DNA of 64,000 bases, taken from the NCBI RefSeq assembly GCF_002224675.1, contig NZ_NMPZ01000005.1, forward strand, positions 1 through 64,000, in the 5' to 3' direction. Both the position numbers and the translations under genes were made by a program. The stretch comes from Segatella copri. GTDB taxonomy: Bacteria; Bacteroidota; Bacteroidia; Bacteroidales; Bacteroidaceae. Shown in pieces: positions 39,683-48,061 of this stretch; within the stretch, counting starts at the first letter, position 1, and every line of letters begins with the position of its first letter. A model generated the notes under the pieces. It did no database searches, was not told the DNA's origin, and was given only the letters and a program-made list of their open reading frames with translations.

Positions 39683-42600
39683 TTATAATGTAACGTTAAC
39701 ACCGAAAGAGAAAGTGCGAGAGAGAGGATAACCATTACCATAATCGGTATCGATGGTCTCTGGGTCGAACTGACTTGGAAGATCGGTGATAGTGAACAAA
39801 TTCTCTGCTGAAACGAAGAAGCGGACATTGCCCAAACCTGCCTTTGAAACCAAGCTCTGTGGCAGGGTATAGCCAATCTGAAGGTTCTTCATACGCAAAT
39901 AAGCTGCATTGAGCAAATAGCGTGTCTGGGTATGGATGTTCTTCCCGCTGTACTGCGGACGTGGCAGATAGGCATTCAGATTCTCTGATTCGTAGCCATT
40001 CTTAACAGACCAGGTTTCTGAATCGCGGAAGTAGTCCTGAACGCCGGTAATACCTGCAGCCCACCATACACCAGAGTCGGTAGCTCCAAACAGAAATTCT
40101 TTCGCATCAGAATAATCACGCTTCATGACACCCTGCATGAATGCACGGAAGTCGAACCCCTTCCAGCTGGCAGTGAGATCAAGACCGAAGAGATAACGAG
40201 GAGTTTTGTTGCCGATAACCTTCAAGTCACCATGGTCTGCCAATGTATTGCTTCCATTAGAGATCTTGCCGTCGCCATCCAGGTCCTTGTACATGATATC
40301 ACCAGCAGCCCACTTGTCGCCAAGCTGGCTCTGTCCACCATTTGGCAAGGTAGCCAGATGCTGGTTCATCTCATCATTAGTCTTGGCAATTCCGATGGTT
40401 TCATAACCCCAGATTTCGCCTACCTTGCGGTTCTCGATATAGCTAGACAAAGAACCTGTAGGGTTGTTTGGATAACGGGTTACCTTAGCCTGAGCATCAG
40501 AAACATTGAATGTTACACCATAGTTCAAGCCATTCTCCAGATGATCGCGCCAGCCAATCTGCAACTCCCAACCAGTGGTACGGAGGTCAGTATTGTTGGT
40601 CTTAGGAACAGCAGTTCCCAAAAGTGCAGGCAACTCAGGAGCAGGACCTACCATGTCCTTGGTATTACGTACATAGTAATCGAAGGAACCAGTCAGGCGG
40701 TTGTTGAAAGCACCCCAGTCGAGACCGACATCATAGCTTTCTACCTTTTCCCAACCCAAGGCTGCAGAAACCAGACCTGGAGCTGCAGTAATGTTGGTCT
40801 TCTTACCCCCCTGGAGCCAGGTACCTGATACTGATTTATAATCTACTGTAGAATAGGTCTGATACCAGTTATCAATATTCTGGTTACCCAAAGAACCGTA
40901 AGATGCACGGAGCTTCAAGGTATTTACTGTATTCTCCAATGGCTTCCAGAAGTTCTCGTGAGCGATGTTCCAACCCAAAGAGAAGGATGGGAAGGTCTTC
41001 CACATATTGTTTCTGCGGAACTTGGATGTACCGTCATGACGGATATTGAACTCGAAAAGATACTTCTCGTCATAGTTGTAGTTCAAGCGGCCGAAGAAGC
41101 CGGCTGTCTGCCACTGGTTGCGTCCGCCATTCACGGAAGGAACGATTTCCTTGCCTTCGTAGCTCAAGCCATTGGTCAGATCCACCTCCAGACGAGACTC
41201 ATCCAAGATACCATTACGCTGCAGACCGAATTCGGTCTTTCTCAACTGCTCTGCCTGGAAACCACCCATTACGTGGAAGTTATGCTTCTTAGCCAGAGAG
41301 AAGTTGTACTCGGTATAAGCCTGGAAGTTATAGTAGTTCTCCTTATATTCATCCTCATGAACATTGGAACCCTTGTCGTAAACGATAGGATTGCCGGCAA
41401 CATCATGGTTGTAGAGCATCTTCTTGTCCCAGTGGCGTGCAGTATTCTCTGAACGATAAGTGAAGTCGATATGAGTTCTCCAGTTCTTGATAGGCTCAAT
41501 CAACAGGTTCACCTGCTGGTTCAGAATGTCACGCTCCTTGGTATCCTTACCTGCTGTAGCCAGACCGAGGGCAGGAGAAGGTGCAGAATAATAATAACCG
41601 TTGCGATCCTGCAAAGGCAATACTGGCCAACCCTGACGTGCCAAGTCCTGATACAGACTGTTGGTCAAATTAGCAGGGCGCTGGAAATCGGTACGGGTCC
41701 AGCGGGTAGAGTAATCCAGGTGCAGCCAATCGGTAATCTGCGCACCAATCTTAGCTGCCGTATTGTAACGGTCGTTCTTATCCTTATCCAGCTTCATGAA
41801 ACCGCCATTGTGCAGGTAGTTGAAAGAAGCATAGAAATTAAACTTATCATTACCGCCGCTCACACTTGCGTTATGCTCCTGAGAGAAGGCTGTGCTCTTA
41901 TACAAGGCATCATACCAATCTACGTCATCTACACCATAGCCGTAGCCATCATTCCATGTTGTGCCGTTGCTGGAATCGATACCGTAGAGCAGGTTACCAT
42001 TGGCATCCTTTCGGGTACCAGGACCTACAGGAGTGGCATTGTGATAAGCCACGATCTTATCCATACGCTCCTGATCGAAGAACACACCACTACCACCATT
42101 GGTATGAGCATCGTTTACCCATGCTGCATAGTCAACAGAGTTCATCATGTGCTTGCCACGAATCATTCCGCTGAAACGGAAGCTGTTGTTATAGTTGACT
42201 GTAACCTTACCCGACTTACCTTTCTTGGTAGTAACCAAGATTACACCGAAAGGTGCACGGGAACCATAGATAGAAGATGCAGCAGCATCCTTCAATACAG
42301 ATACACTTTCGATATCCTGTGGGTTGATGGTATTCAAATCACCCTCAGAACCATCAATCAAGATCAATGGAGTACCCTTGGAACCCTCACCAATGGTAGT
42401 AGTACCACGTACATTTACATTAGGAGTAGCATCCATAGAACCAGATGAGCTGGAAATCTGCAAACCAGGAACCAGACCCTGCAATGCCTGGGTAGCATTG
42501 GCAACAGGACGGGAAGCAATCTCCTTGCTGTCGATTACAGAGACAGCACCAGTGAGGTTTACCTTCTTCTGAGTACCGAAACCTACGACAACTACTTCAC

Positions 42601-42958
42601 TCAAAGCCTGATTGTCGTCTTCCAAAGTAACGTTCAACGGACCATTACCAGCTTTTACCGTCATGGTCTTATAACCTATATAAGACACTTCGACCATAGC
42701 ACCTGGAGCAGCACTGAGCGAGAAGTTACCATCAAGATCGGTAACAGTACCCGTCTTGGAACCCTTAACCTTTACGGTAGCACCGATTACCGGCTCACCA
42801 GAAGGATCAAGAACCTGACCTTTAACGACACCCGACTGCTGAACAACCTGAGCTGTAGAAGCTGCCATGATAGATTGTGGAGGCAAAGCAACGCCAGTTG
42901 CCAAAGCTGCCAAAGCCATCAATCTTCTAGACGATGTTATTAGCTTAAGATTTTCCAT
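39683..42958 (-). CDS. SusC/RagA-type TonB-dependent outer-membrane transporter (SusC1)
   Basis: The protein imports oligosaccharides across the outer membrane with TonB energy. It has 1091 residues: signal peptide ending near MAAS, then a carboxypeptidase-regulatory domain (VKGQVLDPSGEPVIGATVKV, about 45-120). A TonB-box-like SEVVVVGFGTQKKVNL and plug domain with GLVPGLQISSSSGSM and DGSEGDLNTINPQDIESVSV follow, then a 22-strand barrel ending in RTFSFGVNVTL. It heads the SusC1/SusD1 operon, and the HTCS gene is divergent 219 bases away (start to start), so that regulator probably controls it. Size and motifs are typical. Confidence 0.96.
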   Translation of the reverse strand: MENLKLITSSRRLMALAALATGVALPPQSIMAASTAQVVQQSGVVKGQVLDPSGEPVIGATVKVKGSKTGTVTDLDGNFSLSAAPGAMVEVSYIGYKTMTVKAGNGPLNVTLEDDNQALSEVVVVGFGTQKKVNLTGAVSVIDSKEIASRPVANATQALQGLVPGLQISSSSGSMDATPNVNVRGTTTIGEGSKGTPLILIDGSEGDLNTINPQDIESVSVLKDAAASSIYGSRAPFGVILVTTKKGKSGKVTVNYNNSFRFSGMIRGKHMMNSVDYAAWVNDAHTNGGSGVFFDQERMDKIVAYHNATPVGPGTRKDANGNLLYGIDSSNGTTWNDGYGYGVDDVDWYDALYKSTAFSQEHNASVSGGNDKFNFYASFNYLHNGGFMKLDKDKNDRYNTAAKIGAQITDWLHLDYSTRWTRTDFQRPANLTNSLYQDLARQGWPVLPLQDRNGYYYSAPSPALGLATAGKDTKERDILNQQVNLLIEPIKNWRTHIDFTYRSENTARHWDKKMLYNHDVAGNPIVYDKGSNVHEDEYKENYYNFQAYTEYNFSLAKKHNFHVMGGFQAEQLRKTEFGLQRNGILDESRLEVDLTNGLSYEGKEIVPSVNGGRNQWQTAGFFGRLNYNYDEKYLFEFNIRHDGTSKFRRNNMWKTFPSFSLGWNIAHENFWKPLENTVNTLKLRASYGSLGNQNIDNWYQTYSTVDYKSVSGTWLQGGKKTNITAAPGLVSAALGWEKVESYDVGLDWGAFNNRLTGSFDYYVRNTKDMVGPAPELPALLGTAVPKTNNTDLRTTGWELQIGWRDHLENGLNYGVTFNVSDAQAKVTRYPNNPTGSLSSYIENRKVGEIWGYETIGIAKTNDEMNQHLATLPNGGQSQLGDKWAAGDIMYKDLDGDGKISNGSNTLADHGDLKVIGNKTPRYLFGLDLTASWKGFDFRAFMQGVMKRDYSDAKEFLFGATDSGVWWAAGITGVQDYFRDSETWSVKNGYESENLNAYLPRPQYSGKNIHTQTRYLLNAAYLRMKNLQIGYTLPQSLVSKAGLGNVRFFVSAENLFTITDLPSQFDPETIDTDYGNGYPLSRTFSFGVNVTL

Positions 42959-43136
42959 TTTAAGTTGTATTTTAATTTGTTAGTTTATATTATACAGTTT
43001 ATGTAAAAAATGTAAAGTGCCGCCTTCGCTCTCGCCAAGGCAACTTTTATTGCTTCACAATTGCAAAATTCGGACTTTTTTATCATATATTAGGGAAAAT
43101 TTCGCTAAAATAAGGGAAAAATTCGGGAAAAAGTAG

Positions 43137-43144
43137 TAATTTTG
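43137..43144 (+). promoter_or_regulatory. -7 box of the HTCS gene
   Basis: TAATTTTG fits TAnnTTTG and lies 33 bases before the ATG at 43178. This argues against the upstream TTG at 43142, which overlaps the box. Confidence 0.6.
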
Positions 43145-43177
43145 TACCCAAAATACAAAGAAATACTAATAATCGAG

Positions 43178-46100
43178 ATGAGAACAATATATTTGATACT
43201 GACTTTTGTGTGCTGCATCATTGCTAAAGCGGAAACATTTCCATACCGCAGCATTGCATCTTTTAACATTTCGCCAGCGTCAGAAAGCTACTGTATGATG
43301 CTGGATAGCGAAGGAATGATGTGGGTAGGAACCAATTCCGGACTCAAATCATACGATGGCTATACAGTGAAATCGTATAAATCGAATGCACTTTCTCCAG
43401 GTATTCTCCCCAACAACGACATCCGTTCCATGGCAGAAGACCACGAGCACAATCTCTGGCTGGGAACCCGAAACGGTCTGGTAAAGATAAACCGGAAGAC
43501 TGGCGTTTTCAAGACCTATTTCCTGCCAAGCGAAGATCAGAGAATCATCTACCATCTCTTTGTTTCGAGAGATGGTACACTCTGGGTTGGTACAGATGGA
43601 GGATTATCTTATTTCAATCCGGAAAATGAATCCTTCTATACCTATACTTCCAGGAATGCCTGGCGCATCGATGAAAACGGAAAGAAACAGCGCCTCAATT
43701 CTTTCAGCGTAAAATGTGTAGCTGAAGACAAGAATGGCGACCTTCTCGTCGGCACCTGGTCTTCCGGACTGATGCGTCTGAAACGTGGCAGCAACGTTTT
43801 CCTCAGCTACCCGAAGCTGAATGACATAAATTCTGCCTACTCGCTCTTTTTCGACAGAAACCATCGTCTCTGGGTAGGAACCTGGGGATATGGAGTGCTG
43901 TGCATCAGCAATCCGGACAATCTGAAGAATCCGCAATATCATCAATATCCCTATACAACCAATAATTTCGACATCTTCTATAAATTCGTAGAAGACCCTA
44001 CTACGCATACTCTCTGGGCATGCACAAGAGAAGGCATCTGCTTTCTCGACGAAAACCTGCCGCAGGCCAGCTGGCAGAAATATACCCAGATAGGCAACAG
44101 CCGACTCATCTACTGCAATGATATCTGCACAGATGGGGGGGGCAACATCTGGCTCTGCACGCAGAATGATGGAGTCCTGCAGATTACCACCACACCATCG
44201 CTCTTCAGGCAGTGGCATCTGGGAAATCTTCAGAATGCCCCTACCATCAACTATGTCAATGCAATTCTCACTACCGACGGGAAATGGTTCTGGCTGGGAC
44301 TCAATCCATACGGAGTAGCGCTCTACAACAGATACACCGGTGCCACCTATTATAATAGTGAAATTCCAGGTTTTGGCAGTTTGCACGACTATACGCTAAC
44401 CACGAGTATCACCAGCATTGCCAAAAGAAGCAATGGGGAAATCTGGTTTGCGGTCAACAACTATGGTGTCGTAGTCAAACCAAAGGAGGGGAATGCCTTC
44501 GAACTGAATCGCAGCAATACCAAATACATCCAAGAAGACTTTGTCAATGCTGTTTTCGAATCAAAGGATAAAACCATGTGGATAGGAAGCCGCAATGGTA
44601 TGAGTATCGTGTATCCAGACAATACAGGCTACTTCCTGACCATGAAAGAAGGTAAGAACGACTTCAGCAGCTGCGACATCCGTAATATCAGCCAGGATAG
44701 GCAGGGCAACATCTGGGTCTCTACCGATAATGAAGGCATCATCCGCATTTCGGGAAACCCCAAGAACATCCGTTCGCTGAAATACAAGCAATACTGCTCT
44801 AAAAACCAGCTCTTTGCCATCAATGATGCCCAGAAATGCATGGAGGACAAGCAGGGCAGACTCTGGGCGATATCAAACAGTGGCGGACTCTTCCTATATA
44901 ATAAGGTGGAAGACCGTTTTGAATACCAAAACCGAAAGATTCATCTTCCGGATGACCAGACCTTCTCCATAGAAGGCGATGCTTTCGGCAATATCTGGGT
45001 AGCGCTCAACAAGTCTCTGGCTTATATTACCTGGAAAAGTCAGGATGCGGAAGACTTGCGCAACATCACTTACTTTACCCGGGAAGACGGTTTGGGAGAA
45101 GTCCATTTTTCGGCGGATGCCAGTTATCAGTTTGGCAAGGAAATCTTCTTCGGCGGCAGAACAGGCTTCTTCTCCTTCACTCCATCTCCTCTTATGGGAA
45201 TGAAGCATCACAAGAAGAACAGCAAGCTCATCATTACCGACCTGCTGATAGACGACGTGCCATTTGCCATGCTGGACTCTGTTCTCAAAAGTGATATTTC
45301 GAAAGAAATGCCTCACTATACCCAGGAGATTACCATACCGGCAAAGGTGAAGAAGTTTGATATCGAATTTGCACTCCTCACTTACGGCAATGCCAGCAAG
45401 AATGTCTATGCCTACCAGCTGGAAGGTTATGATGAAGACTGGCAATACTGCAAGCCTGATGTTCACAAAGCCACCTTCCAGAACCTAAGCGCAGGAACCT
45501 ACAGATTGCGTCTGAAGGCCACCGACAGCTATGGTCAGTGGCAGGAACTGCCCTACACCATCACCATCAAGGTGCTGCCGCCATGGTATGCATCCAGAAT
45601 AGCCTTCATGTTCTATATCCTGATGCTCATTGGCGGCATCTTTGCTACGGCACGATGGTATAAGGAGCGGGTGAAAACCAGAAACAGCCTGCAGATGGGA
45701 GTTATCCTTACCAATATCACCCACGAGCTGCTCACCCCTCTTACCGTCATCTCTGCCACCATCTACAAACTCAAGGCGATGGCACCACAGTATGAGGAAG
45801 ATTATCTGGTGATGGACAACAACATCAACCGCACCACCCGACTCCTGCGACAGATCCTGGAAGTGAGAAAGTCGCAGGCAGGACAGCTGCATCTGCTCGT
45901 GAGCCGCAGAAACCTGATTTCGTTCATAGAAGAAGCTTGCGAGAATATCCGTCCGATGGCTGAACACCAGAAGATTATCCTATCCCTGGAGAAGCCGAAG
46001 GCTGAAGGCATGGCATGGTTTGATGCCGACAAGATGGATAAGATCATCTACAACCTGCTCTCCAACGCCATTAAATATAATAAATGGGGGGGCAAGATTG

Positions 46101-47308
46101 ATGTATCGCTCAGCCTCAGCAAGGAGCAGGCGGTCATCACGATTGCCGATAATGGCATCGGTATGTCGAAGGAGAAGATGAAGCATCTCTACACCCGATT
46201 CTTCGATGGCGACTACCGCAAGCAGAACATGCCGGGAACCGGTATCGGACTGTCGCTGACCCACGACCTGGTGAAGCTGCATCATGGCAACATCCAATGT
46301 GAAAGTCAGGAAGGCAAAGGCACTACCTTCACCATTACCCTGCCTATCAGGAAGAGTGCGTATGCACCAAATGAAATAGACAACTCTGACAAACCAAATG
46401 CAGTAAATCAGGAAGCTATCAGACAGGCAAGCCAGGAAACGAAGCAGGAATCCCAACCTGCTTCTGAAGACAAACCTAAGCTGGCACCTGTCCACCAGAG
46501 CATCTTCATCCGTAAGAATGCGAGCAAAATCCTGGTGGTGGAGGACAACGAGGAACTGCTCGCCCTGATGCTGCAGGTATTGAGCAAGAACTATCATGTG
46601 TTTACGGCAAAGAACGGAAAGCAGGCGATGAACATCATCATGAAGGAGAAACTCGACCTCGTGGTGAGCGACGTGATGATGCCGATTATGGATGGCATCG
46701 AACTGACCAAGCAGCTGAAGTCTGACAAGAGTTTCTGGCAGTTGCCAGTTATCCTGCTCACCGCCAAGAACAAGGAAGAGGACAAGACCGAGGCTTATGC
46801 CGCAGGAGCAGATGCCTACATCACCAAGCCTTTCAAGTTTGATGAGCTGGAAGTCCGAATCAATGCCCTTCTTGCCAACCGCAAGAAGATGATAGAGAAG
46901 ATTCAGGCAGAAGTTTCGCTCCAAACCAGCACGGAGAGCGAAACACAGACTGCGTTACATTTGAGCAACCCAGATCAGGCATTCATAACCCGTGCCACAG
47001 AGGTAGTGATGCAACATCTTGCAGATGGCGATTACAACCGCGAGTCTTTTGCCAAGGATATGGTGATGAGCGAATCCACCCTATATAATAAGGTGAAAGC
47101 CACAACAGGGCAAACGGTCATTGCCTTCATCACCAGCATCCGCCTGAAGGAAGCTCAGCGCATCATCCAGTCGAACCCTAACATTCTGATCAGCGATGTG
47201 GCAACCCAGGTGGGCTTCAACACTCCGAAGTATTTCTCCAAATGCTTCAAGAAGGAGTTCGGCGTCTTCCCGAAGGAGTATGCAGAGAAACAGAAAAACA
47301 TCAATTAG
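43178..47308 (+). CDS. Hybrid two-component system regulator (HTCS)
   Basis: This 1376-residue fusion senses oligosaccharides and activates glycan-use genes. In order: signal peptide; fourteen or so Reg_prop propeller repeats in the periplasm (MMWVGTNSGLKSYDG, NLWLGTRNGL, LWVGTWGYGV); a Y_Y_Y domain (about 700-780); a membrane segment (about 805-825, RIAFMFYILMLIGGIFA). The histidine kinase has its His near residue 849 in NITHELLTPL and the ATP site DNGIGM and GTGIGLSLTHDLV. The receiver domain has Asp in DLVVSDVMMPIMDG (about 1163), and an AraC-type DNA-binding domain ends the protein (VATQVGFNTPKYFSKCFKKE). It is divergent from SusC1, its probable target. Tracts of eight and seven G's lie in the gene (44135 and 46086). 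Confidence 0.96.
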   Translation: MRTIYLILTFVCCIIAKAETFPYRSIASFNISPASESYCMMLDSEGMMWVGTNSGLKSYDGYTVKSYKSNALSPGILPNNDIRSMAEDHEHNLWLGTRNGLVKINRKTGVFKTYFLPSEDQRIIYHLFVSRDGTLWVGTDGGLSYFNPENESFYTYTSRNAWRIDENGKKQRLNSFSVKCVAEDKNGDLLVGTWSSGLMRLKRGSNVFLSYPKLNDINSAYSLFFDRNHRLWVGTWGYGVLCISNPDNLKNPQYHQYPYTTNNFDIFYKFVEDPTTHTLWACTREGICFLDENLPQASWQKYTQIGNSRLIYCNDICTDGGGNIWLCTQNDGVLQITTTPSLFRQWHLGNLQNAPTINYVNAILTTDGKWFWLGLNPYGVALYNRYTGATYYNSEIPGFGSLHDYTLTTSITSIAKRSNGEIWFAVNNYGVVVKPKEGNAFELNRSNTKYIQEDFVNAVFESKDKTMWIGSRNGMSIVYPDNTGYFLTMKEGKNDFSSCDIRNISQDRQGNIWVSTDNEGIIRISGNPKNIRSLKYKQYCSKNQLFAINDAQKCMEDKQGRLWAISNSGGLFLYNKVEDRFEYQNRKIHLPDDQTFSIEGDAFGNIWVALNKSLAYITWKSQDAEDLRNITYFTREDGLGEVHFSADASYQFGKEIFFGGRTGFFSFTPSPLMGMKHHKKNSKLIITDLLIDDVPFAMLDSVLKSDISKEMPHYTQEITIPAKVKKFDIEFALLTYGNASKNVYAYQLEGYDEDWQYCKPDVHKATFQNLSAGTYRLRLKATDSYGQWQELPYTITIKVLPPWYASRIAFMFYILMLIGGIFATARWYKERVKTRNSLQMGVILTNITHELLTPLTVISATIYKLKAMAPQYEEDYLVMDNNINRTTRLLRQILEVRKSQAGQLHLLVSRRNLISFIEEACENIRPMAEHQKIILSLEKPKAEGMAWFDADKMDKIIYNLLSNAIKYNKWGGKIDVSLSLSKEQAVITIADNGIGMSKEKMKHLYTRFFDGDYRKQNMPGTGIGLSLTHDLVKLHHGNIQCESQEGKGTTFTITLPIRKSAYAPNEIDNSDKPNAVNQEAIRQASQETKQESQPASEDKPKLAPVHQSIFIRKNASKILVVEDNEELLALMLQVLSKNYHVFTAKNGKQAMNIIMKEKLDLVVSDVMMPIMDGIELTKQLKSDKSFWQLPVILLTAKNKEEDKTEAYAAGADAYITKPFKFDELEVRINALLANRKKMIEKIQAEVSLQTSTESETQTALHLSNPDQAFITRATEVVMQHLADGDYNRESFAKDMVMSESTLYNKVKATTGQTVIAFITSIRLKEAQRIIQSNPNILISDVATQVGFNTPKYFSKCFKKEFGVFPKEYAEKQKNIN

Positions 47309-47312
47309 CATG

Positions 47313-47510
47313 ATTAGTCGTGGAAATCCATTGTTTTTCCGCACATTTCCACGACTAATAAATACCAACTCCCTATCACTATTCTGCGCGAAATGGCTTT
47401 TTTACCCCCTTTCGCGCAAAATAGTGACTCATTATTTTGCGCAAAACGACCTTTTTACCCCCTTTCGCGCAAAATAGCGACTCATTATTTTGCGCGAAAC
47501 GATATTTTTA
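47313..47510. repeat. Dispersed palindrome plus GCGCGAAA tandem unit
   Basis: ATTAGTCGTGGAAAT (47313-47327) faces ATTTCCACGACTAAT (47345-47359). Two full and one partial copies of a roughly 55-bp unit follow, with TTTTGCGC(G)AAA and TTTCGCGCAAAATA facing each other (47378-47424, 47433-47477, 47488-47510). The first part of this block also occurs at 33436-33549. Nothing here looks like a gene; 47309-47676 holds only this repeat. Confidence 0.75.
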
Positions 47511-47676
47511 GTATCTTTTCAGCCGAGATAATCTTGTTTTCGTGTAAATTTCACAAAACAATAAGCTCGTTTTCGTGTAAGATATGGTTCCATTACTATA
47601 ACGCACCGAGTTATCACTATGGATGACTTATTCCGTATCTAAAAACTCCAAAAGCCTAGAGGAAAAAGTAATTGTT

Positions 47677-47788
47677 ATTAGGGAAAATCTTCGTTCAAAA
47701 GTATTGAACCGCCGTTCAACACTTTTGAATGTACATTCAAAGCTTTTGAACACACATTCAACACTTTTGAACGGAGATTTTCCCTAAT
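47677..47788. repeat. 112-bp near-perfect inverted repeat
   Basis: ATTAGGGAAAATCTTCGTTC and AAAAGT (47677-47702) form a 26-base arm that matches the far arm (47763-47788) with one mismatch. The interior contains several TTCAAAAG / CTTTTGAA units that could pair among themselves. No open frame. It may be a MITE, a stable RNA hairpin or a replication-fork structure. Confidence 0.75.
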
Positions 47789-47855
47789 GATAAAAACATA
47801 TTAATCGTGCTGGAAATACAATTTCCATTAGAAGAAGATATTATCCGCTTCATAG

Positions 47856-48056
47856 TTGTTATTCCAATATTTGGCAGCATCGACCCCATTTGATGATGAT
47901 AAGTGCAAGGTATGTCTTTTGCTGCCGGTGTGTGGGGGTGGCTGTCCATACAATCGCATTAAACGTGATACAGAAGACAATAATATCAACGTTTGTCCGT
48001 TAATAAAAGGAAATCTGAAGAATTATTTGTTGAATCATTGTGCAATTAAAAAATAG
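47856..48056 (+). pseudogene. C-terminal fragment of a radical SAM/SPASM peptide maturase
   Basis: The 66-codon frame carries the SPASM pattern C-x2-C-x5-C-x3-C in CKVCLLLPVCGGGCPYNRIK and a later Cys in NVCPLIKG, which binds auxiliary iron-sulfur clusters in radical SAM enzymes that modify ribosomal peptides. It ends LNHCAIKK, like those proteins. A stop codon in frame lies directly upstream, and the radical SAM core is absent. It ends five bases before the outer-membrane barrel gene at 48062. It is a remnant of a peptide-modification gene and is not expected to work alone. Confidence 0.65.
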
Positions 48057-48061
48057 AAATT

